Positions 12,050-24,191 of a DNA stretch of 64,000 nt are shown here, one piece after another. The notes under the pieces were generated by a model. That model made no database searches. It saw only the letters and a program-made list of their open reading frames with translations, and had not been told where the DNA came from. Source of the stretch: Adineta steineri (taxonomy: Eukaryota > Rotifera > Eurotatoria > Adinetida > Adinetidae); NCBI GenBank assembly GCA_905250115.1, contig CAJNOI010000030.1, positions 328,874-392,873 on the forward strand, read 5' to 3'. The stretch's first letter is position 1. Each line of letters starts with the position of its first letter. The translations under genes were made by a program, and so were the position numbers.

Positions 12050-12959
12050 CATGATGATTATAGCGTAATTGTATGTGGATCTGGTTGGACCCACATGACG
12101 TCTTTCGTATGAAAAAATGAGGACAGCATCGAAGGGTTAAAAGTAGATTTTTGTTAAGTGCTTTTATTTTTCCAACCTTTGTTTTTGAATGAATCTTGAC
12201 AACTAAACAAGTTGAATATGATTAGTAATTTAATATACTTTCTGATGTTACTTAAATAGGTTTTATTATATAATTCATATGACAAACTAATGGGTAAAAA
12301 ATGATTTTATTGATTAAAAAAGAAAAATTTTCTACTTCAATATAAATAAAATAAATCAGTATATATTCAAATTTACTAATTTTATTTGTAATTGATATTC
12401 AGATACGAGTTTTTTTTACTATTTTAGGAAGTAAAAACTTTGTAAATATCTATTAATAAAAAATTTTATTTAGAAATTTCAAATAAATCATTTTATAGTT
12501 ATGTTATTTTAACTTAGAAAAAATATTATCAAAGATTAATAAACAATCATTTATCATCTTTTAATTAGAAAAAGTGTTTAACATGCGTATATATTCAATA
12601 ATTAAAACTATAAGATTTCTAATTTATTATTTTATTTTTATCAGTTGAGGAGGCATAAAATTCGACATTAAAGATAAGTTTTTCATGAATAAATCCTATA
12701 TTATATGATTTATCATCTCTTTTTATTTCGAAGATGTCTCAATTAAAACAAATTCATCACAAAATTTTAGTGACTGTCCCCGATCAATGTATTTTTCTTA
12801 AGTGAATAATTTGACATATTTATTTTATGAATTTATTTAATTAATAAGAAAAAAAATATTTTATACAAAATTATTTCTAACAATTCATTTATGAACGAAT
12901 TTTACTATTAAAAGAATTTATTGAATTTTAATACAACTTAATTAATCATTAATAAACAT
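12050..12959. other. Intergenic, no gene seen
   Basis: Very AT-rich sequence, possibly the decayed intron or upstream part of the NHL fragment that follows. No coding signal. Confidence 0.5.
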
Positions 12960-13100
12960 ATTGCAGGTGGAAATGGTCAAGGAAATCAAAATAAGCAATT
13001 GAATAGTCCCATAGGTTTATCATTTGATAATGAAGAAAATCTTTATGCTGCTGATCTTAAAAATCATCGAATCCAAAAGTATGAAAAAATTTTAAATTAA
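12960..13100 (+). pseudogene. Orphan last NHL blade of a TRIM-NHL-type gene
   Basis: Forty-six codons plus a stop encode one complete NHL blade (IAGGNGQGNQ..., SPIGLSFDNEENLYAAD, NHRIQKYE). It matches the C-terminal blade of the genes at 21-1875 and 52104-53035. No other blade precedes it. It is either the surviving 3' end of a deleted copy or a terminal exon whose partners have decayed. The three related C-termini in one window suggest repeated duplication and loss. Confidence 0.7.
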
Positions 13101-13750
13101 ATTAGTTTTAATTTCATTTGATAAAAGTTCGATTTTTACTTTTGAAAATAAATAAAAAACATTAATTTGTGAAAAATCTTCAACAGAAATAAGTGTAAAT
13201 AAACTAAAAAGTTTCCCTTTATAAAATCAATAACTTTGTTTTTAATTGTTAGACAAAAAGTAAATAAATATTTGTTGATTTTAACTTTAAATTAAAAAAC
13301 CAAAAGAAACAAAATAATTCGAATAAAATTTATATTGAATGAATTAAATTAGAAGATTTTGAAAGAAAACTGAATTAGAAAAATCAAATAAAATGCTTTT
13401 CAGATTGAGAAAAACATTTAAATTAATGAAGAAAACTTGTAAATAGAAACCAATTGTTACTTTTACTTAGATTTATTTTTATAGTTTTATCATTTATTGA
13501 GAGAAAAGATAAATGAATAAGAATGAAATCTATATTAGTTAATAAAATGATTCACCGAATTTAATTTAATTAAAATAATAAAATAGCGAAGAAAAGTCGA
13601 ATGATTTTTCTATTTTATTGATAAATAAAAGAAAATAAAAAATATCTCTCAATTAAACGATTATTTAACAAATCAATAAATATTATTCATTTAAAGAAAA
13701 TAATGAAATTATATGAATAAATGTTTAATTCAAACTCAATATTAAAAAAT

Positions 13751-13801
13751 AGAGTGTAGATGTGAGTGTGGATATTCGTCAGAGATCACACCCACACCCA
13801 C
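13751..13801. repeat. G-rich/C-rich fold-back repeat, copy 3
   Basis: The left arm AGAGTGTAGATGTGAGTGTGG faces the right arm CACACCCACACCCAC across about 15 bp. Confidence 0.7.
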
Positions 13802-14124
13802 TTTTTGCTGAATTTTTTTCACGCAAACGACATCATATCAGTTTTTCTAATTAATTTCCATAAAAGAGGATCTTTTGAAATACAACATTAACATATAAAT
13901 TTATTAGTTCGTAATAAAATTCATATTGAGAAACTGAAGAATCAGAAATAACAGGTACAATTAAGATCTATATTTATATAAATTTCTTTGTTATAATGTT
14001 TGTATTTGTAAATGTTTGTCAAGAATACAGTACACTCTGGGTCACAGCTAATGTCTTGTTGCTGATAATGACTATATTAATAGAGATCGAAAATCTCAGA
14101 TATGTGTGAATAATTTCATTAAAC

Positions 14125-14185
14125 TGAGGGTAGGTGTAGGTGTGATTATATCTGTTTCTTCCTTATATGCACCCACACCCACACT
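14125..14185. repeat. G-rich/C-rich fold-back repeat, copy 4
   Basis: The left arm TGAGGGTAGGTGTAGGTGTG faces the right arm CACCCACACCCACAC across about 24 bp. The rest of 13101-17336 outside the listed repeats and the coiled-coil relic shows nothing I can support. Confidence 0.7.
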
Positions 14186-15262
14186 TTTTTTAAAAATATA
14201 TTTAAAGAATTTAATTTTCTCATTTTTATACATCGAAGATATACTTGAGAAATGATCAAATGAGTAAATACAATATTTATATATTATTTCTAAGCTGTCT
14301 TATCACATCTATATTGTTAGATTATAAATTTAAGTAAACTATTTACTAAAAACATGACAAACATCCAATATAATCCGTATCTTGAGAGTCTTACTTAAAA
14401 CTATAGTTATTTCTTTCTTTTATTATAACGTATGGTATGCTGTTTAAAATATCAAATTTATTTTTTATCTTATAAAAAATCTTTCTTTCTTCTATAGAAT
14501 ACCTGTCTTTGAAGGAGATAAATAGAGTTCATATTATGTAAAATGATCAATTTTATAGAAATCTTTCAAAAAAATATTGCTGAATATGTGATTATAAGAA
14601 TTAGAATAAATGTACAATAAATATCATTATGTTCATATTATTCTCTCTTTAGTTTTGTTGGAAAAAAACTGTGAGAAATATTTTAATGAATTCATACCTT
14701 TTTCTATAATCGGTGTATATGTCGTTCTTTAATGATTAATAAATTTATATAATTGCTGTTATTTTTTGTATTTATAGCTTGTAGTTACAAATATGTCAGT
14801 TTTATACGAAAACACCGTTTCGATTGAATAAGAATGCCTTAAAATAATTGCTGTTCGTACAGTCATCATAAAAGACACCTGATTTTTTTTATATTTAGAT
14901 GGAAAAAGATAAACGTATGAAATATCATCAAGAACTTCAAATGTCGCAAGAATTTTATACATTTTGATTCTGCTTGATACACTTGCTATTCGGGACGTTG
15001 GACGATATTGAAATCGCTTTTTTTCTGTTTCTATGTTTTTCTCTATATCAATCACAAAACTAGCCAATGATATACATCGTGTTAATTTAAAGTTTAACAG
15101 CGTCCTCTACAATATACACATTGCAGGAGGAAATTATTCAGCTGGGATCAGAAAAAAGTGTTCACATTCAGAAACGCGAGAAGTTTATACGAAGGGGATC
15201 AAAACCAACAAAAATTGCTCGGGGAGGGTACCAGAAGGTATTTATTAATAGAGGTTTTACTG

Positions 15263-15332
15263 TAGGGTGGGTGTGGATGTTCGAGTGAAATAAACAACAT
15301 ATGGTCACATTCAGACTCACATTCACACCCGC
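15263..15332. repeat. G-rich/C-rich fold-back repeat, copy 5
   Basis: The left arm TAGGGTGGGTGTGGATGT faces the right arm ACTCACATTCACACCCGC. A further single C-rich arm (CCACACCCACCCTCACCC) lies at 15439-15460, so this may be a compound or rearranged copy. Confidence 0.65.
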
Positions 15333-15461
15333 AATAAATCGAACCATAACACAGCCGGATTTTAAAAAGATTTTTTGACGTCGTACTTTCAACAAATTTT
15401 TATTTTTTTTACTTAAACTTTGATTGTCGGCACAGTGTACCACACCCACCCTCACCCAATA

Positions 15462-15720
15462 ATCGATCAACTTTTTGTCCTGGTTAAGTATTTGTTGTTG
15501 TTGCATTAATAGTTTATCATCCTGGTAAGTTGATGATTATGTAGTCTATGTAGTTCTTTTTCTTGATCAATTAACTTTTTCCCTTGGTATTTAACTGTTC
15601 ACGTAGATCTAATATTTCTTCTTGATATTTGTTTAATTTGGCTTCTTAATTTATTTCTATTACCTAAATTCTCTTTCTGCTTCTGGAACAATAATTCAGT
15701 ATAGTTATTATCTGTTTCAG
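15462..15720 (-). pseudogene. Coiled-coil coding relic, copy B (frameshifted)
   Basis: The minus strand reads as coiled coil in three frames in turn (YQEEILDLREQLN, KLIDQEKELHRLHN, YQDDKLLMQQQQ), so at least two indels break it. The last two blocks match copy A at 11763-11975 at DNA and protein level. Its 3' edge runs straight into a C-rich telomere-like arm at 15439-15460. Confidence 0.6.
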
Positions 15721-17336
15721 GAAATATTATAAAATTCACTTAACATTTTATCACAGCCATGTTGATTTGTCTAAATAAAAAGAATTATTTTTCATTATTA
15801 AAGTAGGATGAAGTGTCTCACCACAGGTGTATACATTGTGATCTCTACGTATCAATAAATGATATAAATAAATATTAGGTACTTTATCAAATAGACAGAC
15901 GAAATTCAAAAACTCAAAGTTGAATGAAGACTTACAATATCTTTTGATTTACACATATTTGACGAATAAGAGAAAAAGAAGGAAGATACCTTTAGAATAA
16001 AGAATAAGTGTGCGTTATATCAACCTGACGGATAAAATAAAGAAAACAAAGTCATGCACATAAGCGAACTAACATTATGTCCTTTGGACTAGGCAATATA
16101 TTCATTTTGTTTCATATCGTTCGCGATGACAAAAGTAATGACTGACAAGTCAAAACTTGATCATTTGTCTAACGTTCCTTGCATTTTGTTGAAGACTAAA
16201 TTTGGTCTTAAAAAGAGATAAGCTAAAATAAAATAACTCATTATGTGTGCAATAATAATCAATGATGTATTAAAATATCAGTCGAATTCTTTGTATGGTG
16301 AACTAAATCTTCAGTTTTATTTAAAGTAAAAATTAAAATCATGTTCATTGGTATTATAATACTAAGAGCTGCATGGCATGAAGAAACTATATCTATCATA
16401 CCCAAATTGTTGGCTTCTTCTTTTTAATTTTAACTGAACCATTCTTTGAAAAAGAAAACTTCATATCTGCGTATGCTTACGATAGATGAATGAGCAGTTT
16501 TAGTTGTTTGCCTAAATTTCTACTTAATATATTACATTTCCTATAACATCACTTCAAATCAAGAGTTCAGATATACAATCTATGTATGGATTAATCTAGT
16601 AGTCATCAGTAATTTCAGAATATTTAATAGAATCCAAGGTATACTTTCCAAAATATTGCGGTACAAAACTCTACTCGCTCATATAGAAAGGATGCAAAAG
16701 TTCAGTTACTCGAAAACTAAATGGATCCAAAACGTTATATATATATACTCTAAAACCTTCAGAAATTCTAGTAGTTAATCAATCTTTCATACATAAAATA
16801 TTGCATGAGAGTTCTTTATTTCGAACAAACAGGTATTGATACGCTGCCAATTTGTCACTATAATATATTGTAAGCGTATACGTTTCGAAATGTCTTCGCT
16901 TGAGTGATATTTATTAGTACTTCCGAATGAAACCAATGCTACGGAAATAATCTGACATGCATTCCGGTGAACAGAGAGATGGACATTTCTTCGTTTAGGT
17001 ATAATCGATATTACTCTCTCAATGAAAAAATGCCGTTTTTGCTAAAACTCTATGATAAAAACATGAGAACTATTACATAAATTTCCTTTTTCTTTCATCT
17101 CTCCCGTTAAGCAACTGCTATTAGACAGGCGTCAACCAGTGATACAAGTAACATCGGAGCAAATATGACGCCTTCAACAATCGCCAGTTTTGTAGTCTCT
17201 ACTAATTATGGACACGAAACAAAACTCCTATTGCTACAAGACATCACATATATTTGTTGAATCAATATGAAATGTTGTAAACATTAAAAGTAAAAGCATT
17301 CTTGTTTGTGGTTGCTACCGTTACTAATGATTTCCA
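15721..17336. other. Intergenic, no gene seen
   Basis: About 1.6 kb of AT-rich DNA downstream of the F-box/LRR gene. No domain, tRNA or repeat was recognised. Confidence 0.55.
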
Positions 17337-20300
17337 CTAGTAAGTTAATTTCAGTCCAATATTCTCTTCGCATATTTTCTCAAGTCGTGCGCGTACGTCA
17401 TTACCGATTTGATTATTTCCGAGCTTGAGTGTAGTGAGTGTCTATGGAAATGATGAAGTGGAGTGCAGAGAAAGACGAACGAATATTGTTGTTACTTTGT
17501 TGATTTGTAGAGCATTGGCAAGATCTTGTGCTCCTTCATCACCGATTTCATTGAATGTGAGGCCGAGTGTGGTTAGTGTCTGTGTGAAAAGTGTGTGTGT
17601 GACGAAGTGAACTAAAGAGAAAGGAGAATAAGTATTGTTGTTACTTTGTTGATTTGTAGAGCATTGGCAAGATCTCGTGCTCCTTGATCACCGATTTTAT
17701 TGTTTGTGAGGTCGAGTAGGGTGAGTGTCTATGTGAGAAGTGTGTGTGTGACGAAGTGAACTAAAGAGAAAGGAGAACAAGTATTGTTGTTACTTTGTTG
17801 ATTTTTAGAGCACTGGCAAGATCTTGTGCTCCTTCATCACCGATTTCATTGGATCGGAGCTCTAGTGTAATGAGTGTCTGTGTGAAAAGTGTGTCATTGA
17901 TGAAGTGAAGTGAAGAGAAAAAAGAACAAGTATTGTTGTTACTTTGTTGGTTTGTAGAGCACTGGCAAGATCTTGTGCTCCTTCATCACCGATTCGATTG
18001 AAGAGGAGGTCGAGTGTGGTGAGTGTCTGTGTAAAAAGTATGTGAATGATGAAGTGAAGTGAAGAGGGAGAGGATTAAGTATTATTGTTACTTCGTTCTT
18101 TTGTAGAGCATTGGCAAGATCGTGTGCTCCTTCATCACCGATATAATTGGAACCGAGTCTGAGTGTTGTGAGTGTCTGTGTGAAAAGTATGTGAAAGATG
18201 AAATAATGTTAAGATAAAGAGGAACAAATATTGTTGTTACTTTGTTGATTTGTAGAGCATTGGCAAGATCTTGTGCTCCTTTAGCACCAATATCACTGCT
18301 TTCAAGGCCGAGTGTGATGAGTGTCTGTATGAAAAGTGTGTGAATGATGAAGTGAAATGAAGCGAAGAGAAAGAAGAACAAGTATTGTTGTTACTTTGTT
18401 GATCCGCAGAGCATCGGCAAGATCTTGTGCACCTTTAGCACTGGTTCTATTGGCTCCGAGGTCGAGTGTGGTGAGTATCTATGTGAAAAGGCAATGAATG
18501 ATGAAGTGAAGAGGAGAAAGAATAAGTGGTGTTGTTACCTTATTGATTTGTAAAGCATTGGCAAGATCTTGCGCTCCTTTAGCACCGATTGTATTGCAAT
18601 GAAGGTTGAGTGTGGTGAGTGTCTGTGTGAAAAGTGTGTGAATGATGANNNNNNNNNNTAGAGTACTAGCAAAATGTTGTGCTCCTTCATCGCCAATTTG
18701 ATTATCACTAAGGTTGAGTGTGGTGAGTGTCTGTGTAAAAAGTGTGTGAATGATGAAATAATGTGAAGAAGAAGAAGAACAAGTGTTGCTGTTACTTGAT
18801 TGATGTGCAGAGCATTGGCTAAATGTTGTGCTCCTTCATGACCGATTTTATTTCTTGTAAGGTTGAGTGTGGTGAGTGTCTGTGCGAAAAGTGTGTGAGT
18901 GATGAAGTGAAGAGGAAGAAGAACAAATATTGTTGTTACTTTGCTGATTTGTAGAGCATTTGCAAGATGTTGTGCTGCTTTAGCATCGATTTTATTGCTC
19001 TGCCAGATCAGTGTGGTGAGCATCTAGATGAAAAGTTCATATAAAGACATGACATAAATAAAAAATGAATGAGAGTTACTCTGTTGTGTTGTAATGCATT
19101 CCATAAAGATTGTGCTTTAATATATTCGATTTGGTTCCACGAGAGATCTAGTGTGGTGAATGTCTAGATGAAAAAGTGGAGGTAAAGACACGATACCAAA
19201 AAAGGAATAGAGTAGGTGGTCAGTATTGCATGCGATTAGAACAGTAAAATTACTGTTGTTCTGATGGGCGTGTTAGGTGTATGAATGCAAATAAGAACTT
19301 TTATACGTTTTTTATCCTGCACAGTGTTCAATAGTGTTTTGTGAAAATCTAGACTGACTTAAAAGAAGGTACCAAGTGTGAACTAGGAGTAGAAAGTTTT
19401 TATGTATGTGTTGCTTTAGTTTGTGAATGTTTGGGAAAGAAGGAAATACATGTCGGTTAATAACAAGTAGTATGTAAGCTACTCCTGAGGAGAACAGTTG
19501 CGAAGAATCGTATTATGTACCCAAATGACAATGTATTGCAGTGAATGGTTTATAGCGTAGTGAAGTATGGTGTAGCGCTTGTTAGTATTCTGTAGGTATG
19601 ACGGAAGATAGTTTTTTATCGGTAGTTATTAGATAGTTTTTTGACATTCATTATTCCGACTCGATATGTATTTTACATCAAAACTCTGTTTAAGTTATCG
19701 AACTTGATGTTTACGATTTATATAAGTGAGATTATATATTGATTTCGATGCAACCATACGGTTATGTTCATGAAAGCTACATTCATTTATAAAAAGTGAA
19801 AAATAAGTCAAATAATTTATTCTATAATGCTAGACTCATTTTGAGAAAGTGGATGCATGCTAAACGTCATTTAAGAAAATAAGGCTGACGAATTATGCTC
19901 GAAGTTCCGTCCTGAATAAAGCATGCTTCACGTGAAATCCCTTCCGATGCAACGTTTTTTGGTGGAAAACTGCTTTAGAAGTCGCATTCCTTGAAGAAAT
20001 ATTCAATCTTGGTAGTATGAGTTTGATTGTTGTCGTGAGTCAATTTTCGCTATACTCACAGCCACCGGCACCCTCTGTTGGACACGCTCTTGAAGGAGTA
20101 TTTGTCGTAAGTACTTCTCAAGGAAGTATCGAGGACGTTATTTATAACAAGACAAACTAGTTTCTCGAAGGTTAATTTCTCTCAAAAGCTGATTTTTATT
20201 ATTCAAATGGCATTTTCAAAAAAGAGGTGCTTGCATACAGGTAAAACGCAAATAATAATGTTTTATCTCTTTTTTTCGTTCTTATCTAAACACTGTATAT

Positions 20301-20682
20301 TTATTACATCATACCTAATTTGAAACGTAGAATATTTAGATGAAATTTAATAGAAAGGAAAAAAGGAACTTCTTTTTCTAAGTATCAGGATACTATTTTT
20401 CATATTATCATAATATAAGAAGTGAATGATTGTAGGAATGATAAATAATTCGAGAATTAATGGATGAAAATTAGGCGATCATGATAGAAAAAAGCTTACC
20501 TGGTACCGATCGTAGCTGTCTAGAATGCTATTGAACCGTTGACATACGCCTGCCATGGAGCATAGGATCGTAAGATCCGATTGCTGATCGAGAATTCGGT
20601 AGACAAGTTCTACCGGTAGTGTAACGAAATTGACGGCTGTTTGATTGGCAATTGTTTGGTTGGTGACTGTTTGATTTCCCAT
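17337..20682 (-). CDS. F-box / leucine-rich-repeat protein built from single-LRR exons
   Basis: The first exon (20682-20500) encodes 61 residues: a short N-Q-T-rich leader and an F-box (LPVELVYRILD...CQRF), ending at a CAG|GTAAGC donor in phase 0. From 19163 down to 17441 come about twelve phase-0 exons of 84 bp. Each encodes one 28-residue RNI/NLRC-type repeat (TLTTLxLxxNxIGxxGAQxLANALQxNK). They are separated by introns of roughly 60-70 bp. The terminal exon (17441-17337) ends the last repeat and stops. F-box proteins recruit substrates to SCF ubiquitin ligases, with the LRR arc as binding surface. Joining the F-box exon to the array needs a ~1.3 kb first intron, which I infer from strand, phase and family architecture. 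Ten Ns at 18649-18658 interrupt one unit. The protein partner is unknown. Confidence 0.7.
17425..19163 (-). repeat. ~148-bp exon+intron tandem array in the LRR gene
   Basis: About twelve direct copies start near 17491, 17640, 17790, 17940, 18090, 18238, 18390, 18535, 18655, 18790, 18938 and 19078. Each contains an 84-bp LRR exon and its downstream intron. Intron sequence is conserved between units as well as exon sequence, so whole exon-intron units were duplicated recently. The 10-N gap lies inside the array. Confidence 0.85.
18649..18658. other. Assembly gap (10 N)
   Basis: A run of ten N inside the LRR array removes the donor side of one unit. Repeat collapse is the likely cause, so true length and copy number are uncertain. 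Confidence 0.95.
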
Positions 20683-21060
20683 TGCAGATTGTTGAAGAAA
20701 GGTGTGCTCCGTAGCTTTATATGTTAGTTATATATACTGTTCTTTATCTTATCATTAAATGAGTGAATATTTGTTTTCTGTCATAGATTTCACATGATGT
20801 TGTAATTACTTGTTGGAAGAAAAATAACGAAAAAGAATAATATCAACTGTAGAGGGTTGGGCAAAACTTCGATCAGTGAGAGAAATGCTGATTTTCAACG
20901 GAAAAATAGTGTCTAAATCAAAAATGCTGCTTTCCACGGAAGATAGAATAAAGAACCAGTATCTTTAACTTCGAATTCTATGCTCATTCAGCGGAAAAAT
21001 GGAAATCCATAAGAATAATGTTTATTTCTATGAGAAAAATGATTTGGAAAAATGTTTGTA

Positions 21061-21119
21061 AATACAGTCATATATATCATAGTTCTTTATTGTTTCTACC
21101 CACACCCACACCCTCATTT
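21061..21119. repeat. Fold-back repeat, copy 6 (left arm decayed)
   Basis: The loop (AATACAGTCATATATATCAT...) and C-rich right arm (ACCCACACCCACACCCTCA) closely match the intact copy at 22572-22640. The G-rich left arm is replaced by AT-rich sequence. Both copies have the same orientation. Confidence 0.8.
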
Positions 21120-21165
21120 AGAAAAAAAACAAGTCTTAAACACATTTATATTGTTCCGCCATTGA

Positions 21166-22260
21166 TCAATTCTGAATTGAAAATGACGAAACCGTGATGA
21201 CTGTTAACTCATTATCGATTTTAGAATCAAACATGATAGGTATCCAATCAAATGTTTGTAAATAATTTTTCTTATGAAATTCTTCTGTTTTAATTGGAAA
21301 TTGTAAGTGAAATCGAAAGTGAATAAGTGAATATAGATGTTTAATAAGTTCTGATTGTAATTGCTGACCATTGATTAGATCTGGATGATAGATATTTTTC
21401 AATGTTAAATCTTCTAAAGATGATTGATACATTAAAATAAATTTATATAATGTCAAATAAGAAGAAAATTTTCCAATGATAATCAGCTTTTTTAAACATT
21501 TCGAGACATTAGAAATATTCATTAATTGATCAAATGAGTTAGACGATGAATCTCGAACAACAACATGAAATGATTTAAGATGAGGGAAAGAACAACATAA
21601 ATCAAATAATTGTTTTTCGTATCGAATATTAATTTTCAAATGTTCTAAATTAGTCATCAGTTGTACACTTTGAAAACCAAATGGAATATAAATTTTATTA
21701 ATTGATAATGATTGAAGTTGTTGCTGCCATGCACCGTTATTATTAAATAATATTCTAGCTAAACAACAAGTGTCATCATGAGACATGTCATCGGATGAAT
21801 ATTCAAGGGATAACGAACGTAATAATGGCGCTATCTTCAGTAGATCAATAAATAACACAGTATTGTCTTCAATATTAATAATATGAAATGATTCAAGCTG
21901 AATCAATTGAATATTATATTTTGAAAGAATGTTCATTTGTCGACCAGTTAGACGAAGTGATGAAATACAATGAGACAATCGAGTATCATTACGAAAATAT
22001 TTCTTTATCCATTGTTCTGTATCAATCATCACAGGAACAAAATCGAAGTGAACAAGATATTTTAATAGAATAGCTTATATTCGATCGGAGTTTATTTCAA
22101 AAAATGATTGAACAATAGCACTGGAAGAGAGATACGATAGAATCATCTCTAACAATTCATTTGGTAAACAAAGTAATGCTAATGATGTATCTTGGCTAGA
22201 GCAAAGACTATTCGATTGCAAATTTTCGTCATCACTTATTTTCTTTGCTAATCGACCCAT
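21166..22260 (-). pseudogene. Intronless F-box/LRR-like gene with an in-frame stop
   Basis: One frame of 365 codons starts at an ATG (22260). An F-box lies at residues ~30-55 (LCLPNELLEMILSYL). A single TAA at 22077-22075 interrupts codon 62. Beyond it the same frame stays open for about 300 codons with leucine-rich sequence (LRSLSLEYSS, LQSLSINKIYI, LEHLKINIRY, LEDLTLKNIY) typical of bdelloid F-box proteins. Only one base separates this from an intact gene, so it is a young pseudogene, a polymorphic null allele or a sequencing error. Without introns and bracketed by two copies of one fold-back repeat, it differs from the multi-exon F-box gene next to it. F-box proteins normally act as SCF substrate receptors. 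Confidence 0.8.
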
Positions 22261-22571
22261 CAAAATTTACAAAATATAGCTAGTTTATTACAATATCTTA
22301 AACAGAACAGGAAAATAATCATATTTTTACTACAAAATCAACATGTATATATATTTCCTGTAGTCTTAATCGATTTTCAAAAACAAGAAAAACATCAAGT
22401 TGTCATAGCCAGAAAGACAGACATTGATGTACATAATTGGATTGGATTTAATATATTCCTTAAGAAAATATCCTTATACAGAGGTCGCTATACATGCATT
22501 TTCGATATGTATATGAACTGATTTTATATCAGTCTCTTTATTTATTACTTATACAGGATTGATCGTGAAAA

Positions 22572-22640
22572 TGAGGGTGTGGGTGTGAATACAGTCATAT
22601 ATATCATATTTCTTCATTGTTTCCACTCACGCACCCTCAA
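22572..22640. repeat. G-rich/C-rich fold-back repeat, copy 7
   Basis: The left arm TGAGGGTGTGGGTGTGAA faces the right arm CCACTCACGCACCCTCAA across a ~33 bp loop that is nearly the same as in copy 6. Confidence 0.85.
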
Positions 22641-24191
22641 GACAAAAATAGAAGAAAAGGCTAATAAAAAAAACTGACATAATAGAACAAATAAATGGAC
22701 ACAGTTTCGATTGTCGCCAACAATTTATTAAAATTTCTCCGGAGACATGTTCTTTTAATGTTATTGATTTTTTTTATCCTAAAAAACGTTCATTTTCATT
22801 ATGTTGATATTGAAAAACCGTATATCTCTTTTTCTAACAGTTTCTCTATACGCTGCTTCTCTAAAGAAATTTAAAATAACTAAAAATCATTCAAATTTCT
22901 TCATTATATAAAGAATAATTAGAATTATTCGTTTTATCGATATGAAACTCGAATAGATTGTTTTCTTTTTCGCATAGATTTTTCATTCAATGATGATATT
23001 GATAGGTCTCTTCAGATGTAGAGATTGAATAGACATTGATTGCGACCTGTGTATCATTAAGTATTATTTAGTGATAAATTAAATTACATAAAATAATGGT
23101 TTTAATGATACAAATTAAACAGGTATTTGTCGAGTTTGTTTTGTTGCAAGCAAAATATATAATAGACGGGAGAGTTTTTTCTCCAAAAAAAGTTGCTAGA
23201 CTTATTTCCAGAATTTCTTGTACTATTTGTTTTTTATCTTTAAAAAATATTCCTGCCAAAGTCATGCCTGTTGAAGTCAATGAAAAATGGACAACTAAGC
23301 AAACAAGAGAAGAGAAAGAGGGAGAGACGAAGCAGTTGTAAATTTCATTTCACTTCTGCTGCTTATTTTCTTCGAACAAGTCTGTTATTCAAAGCGTATC
23401 ACTTGAAGTTTCTTTCTTCGTAACCTTGTTTCGTATTATCGCTGAACCAATTGAACACGGGCAGCGTTTCACTTGTTTACGATGATATCGTTTTGCAAGT
23501 TCAAAGTATGGATCATTTTGGTGATTATCGAACAATTTTCAGGTAAAGAGTTTATCACTTTCCTCAATACTTTGTTGGCATTATTTTCTGATATTTATTA
23601 AATATGAATAATTCTACTTAGAAATAGTATCTGTCAATGAAGTTCATTGACGTCGAGCTGATTGATAGATAAGCAGATAATGTTTCTTCATTTGATATAT
23701 GTTTATTAAGATCAATTAAAGATAAAAATGACCTGAATATAGTCTAGGATATCATCTAAGGTAGTTAAAGTTAGTTACTTTAAACAGAAAGTACTAAATG
23801 ATTTATTTAGATTGATTGCTATTGGAATTCTATTTTAAGCTTAAACTTCGATAGGTTAGACTCAAAAGTTACTAAATTATAAAGATTCATTTGAGTGTGA
23901 ATATTAAATTCACTTTTGATTCCCACACTCGACTATATTAATTTCGATTTTCACCTAATGATAATGGAAAAAAATAAATCATCTACTTAATGTATCACCA
24001 TTCAGAAGATATATTATTTTTATAACAAATTAATATAAAATTTTCAATGATTATCAGTACAAAAAAAACAAGCATAAACATAATTTTATGATTAGTATAC
24101 TTAAAATAAATATAAATTTTCTCGTTGACTTTCTAAACAGATCATAGTGAAATGAGAATCATTTAAAATACTTCCAGGTATTGGCATTTTT
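22641..24191. other. Intergenic, no gene seen
   Basis: Overlapping opposite-strand frames at 23068-23341 have no domain. A short fold-back repeat (TGAGTGTGAA / CCCACACTCGA) lies at 23892-23933. Nothing else is supported. Confidence 0.55.

Noticed and set aside
14759-15067. 102-codon minus-strand frame
   Set aside because: No domain and no flanking gene structure; it could be a relic, but nothing supports that.
17425-19163. Regular ~148-bp repeats considered as a CRISPR-like or satellite array
   Set aside because: Each unit contains an 84-bp open exon with splice sites and LRR codons, so it is gene structure; repeat and spacer lengths do not fit CRISPR.
23068-23341. Overlapping 70- and 81-codon frames on opposite strands
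   Set aside because: No recognisable motif, no splice context and AT-rich composition; judged random.
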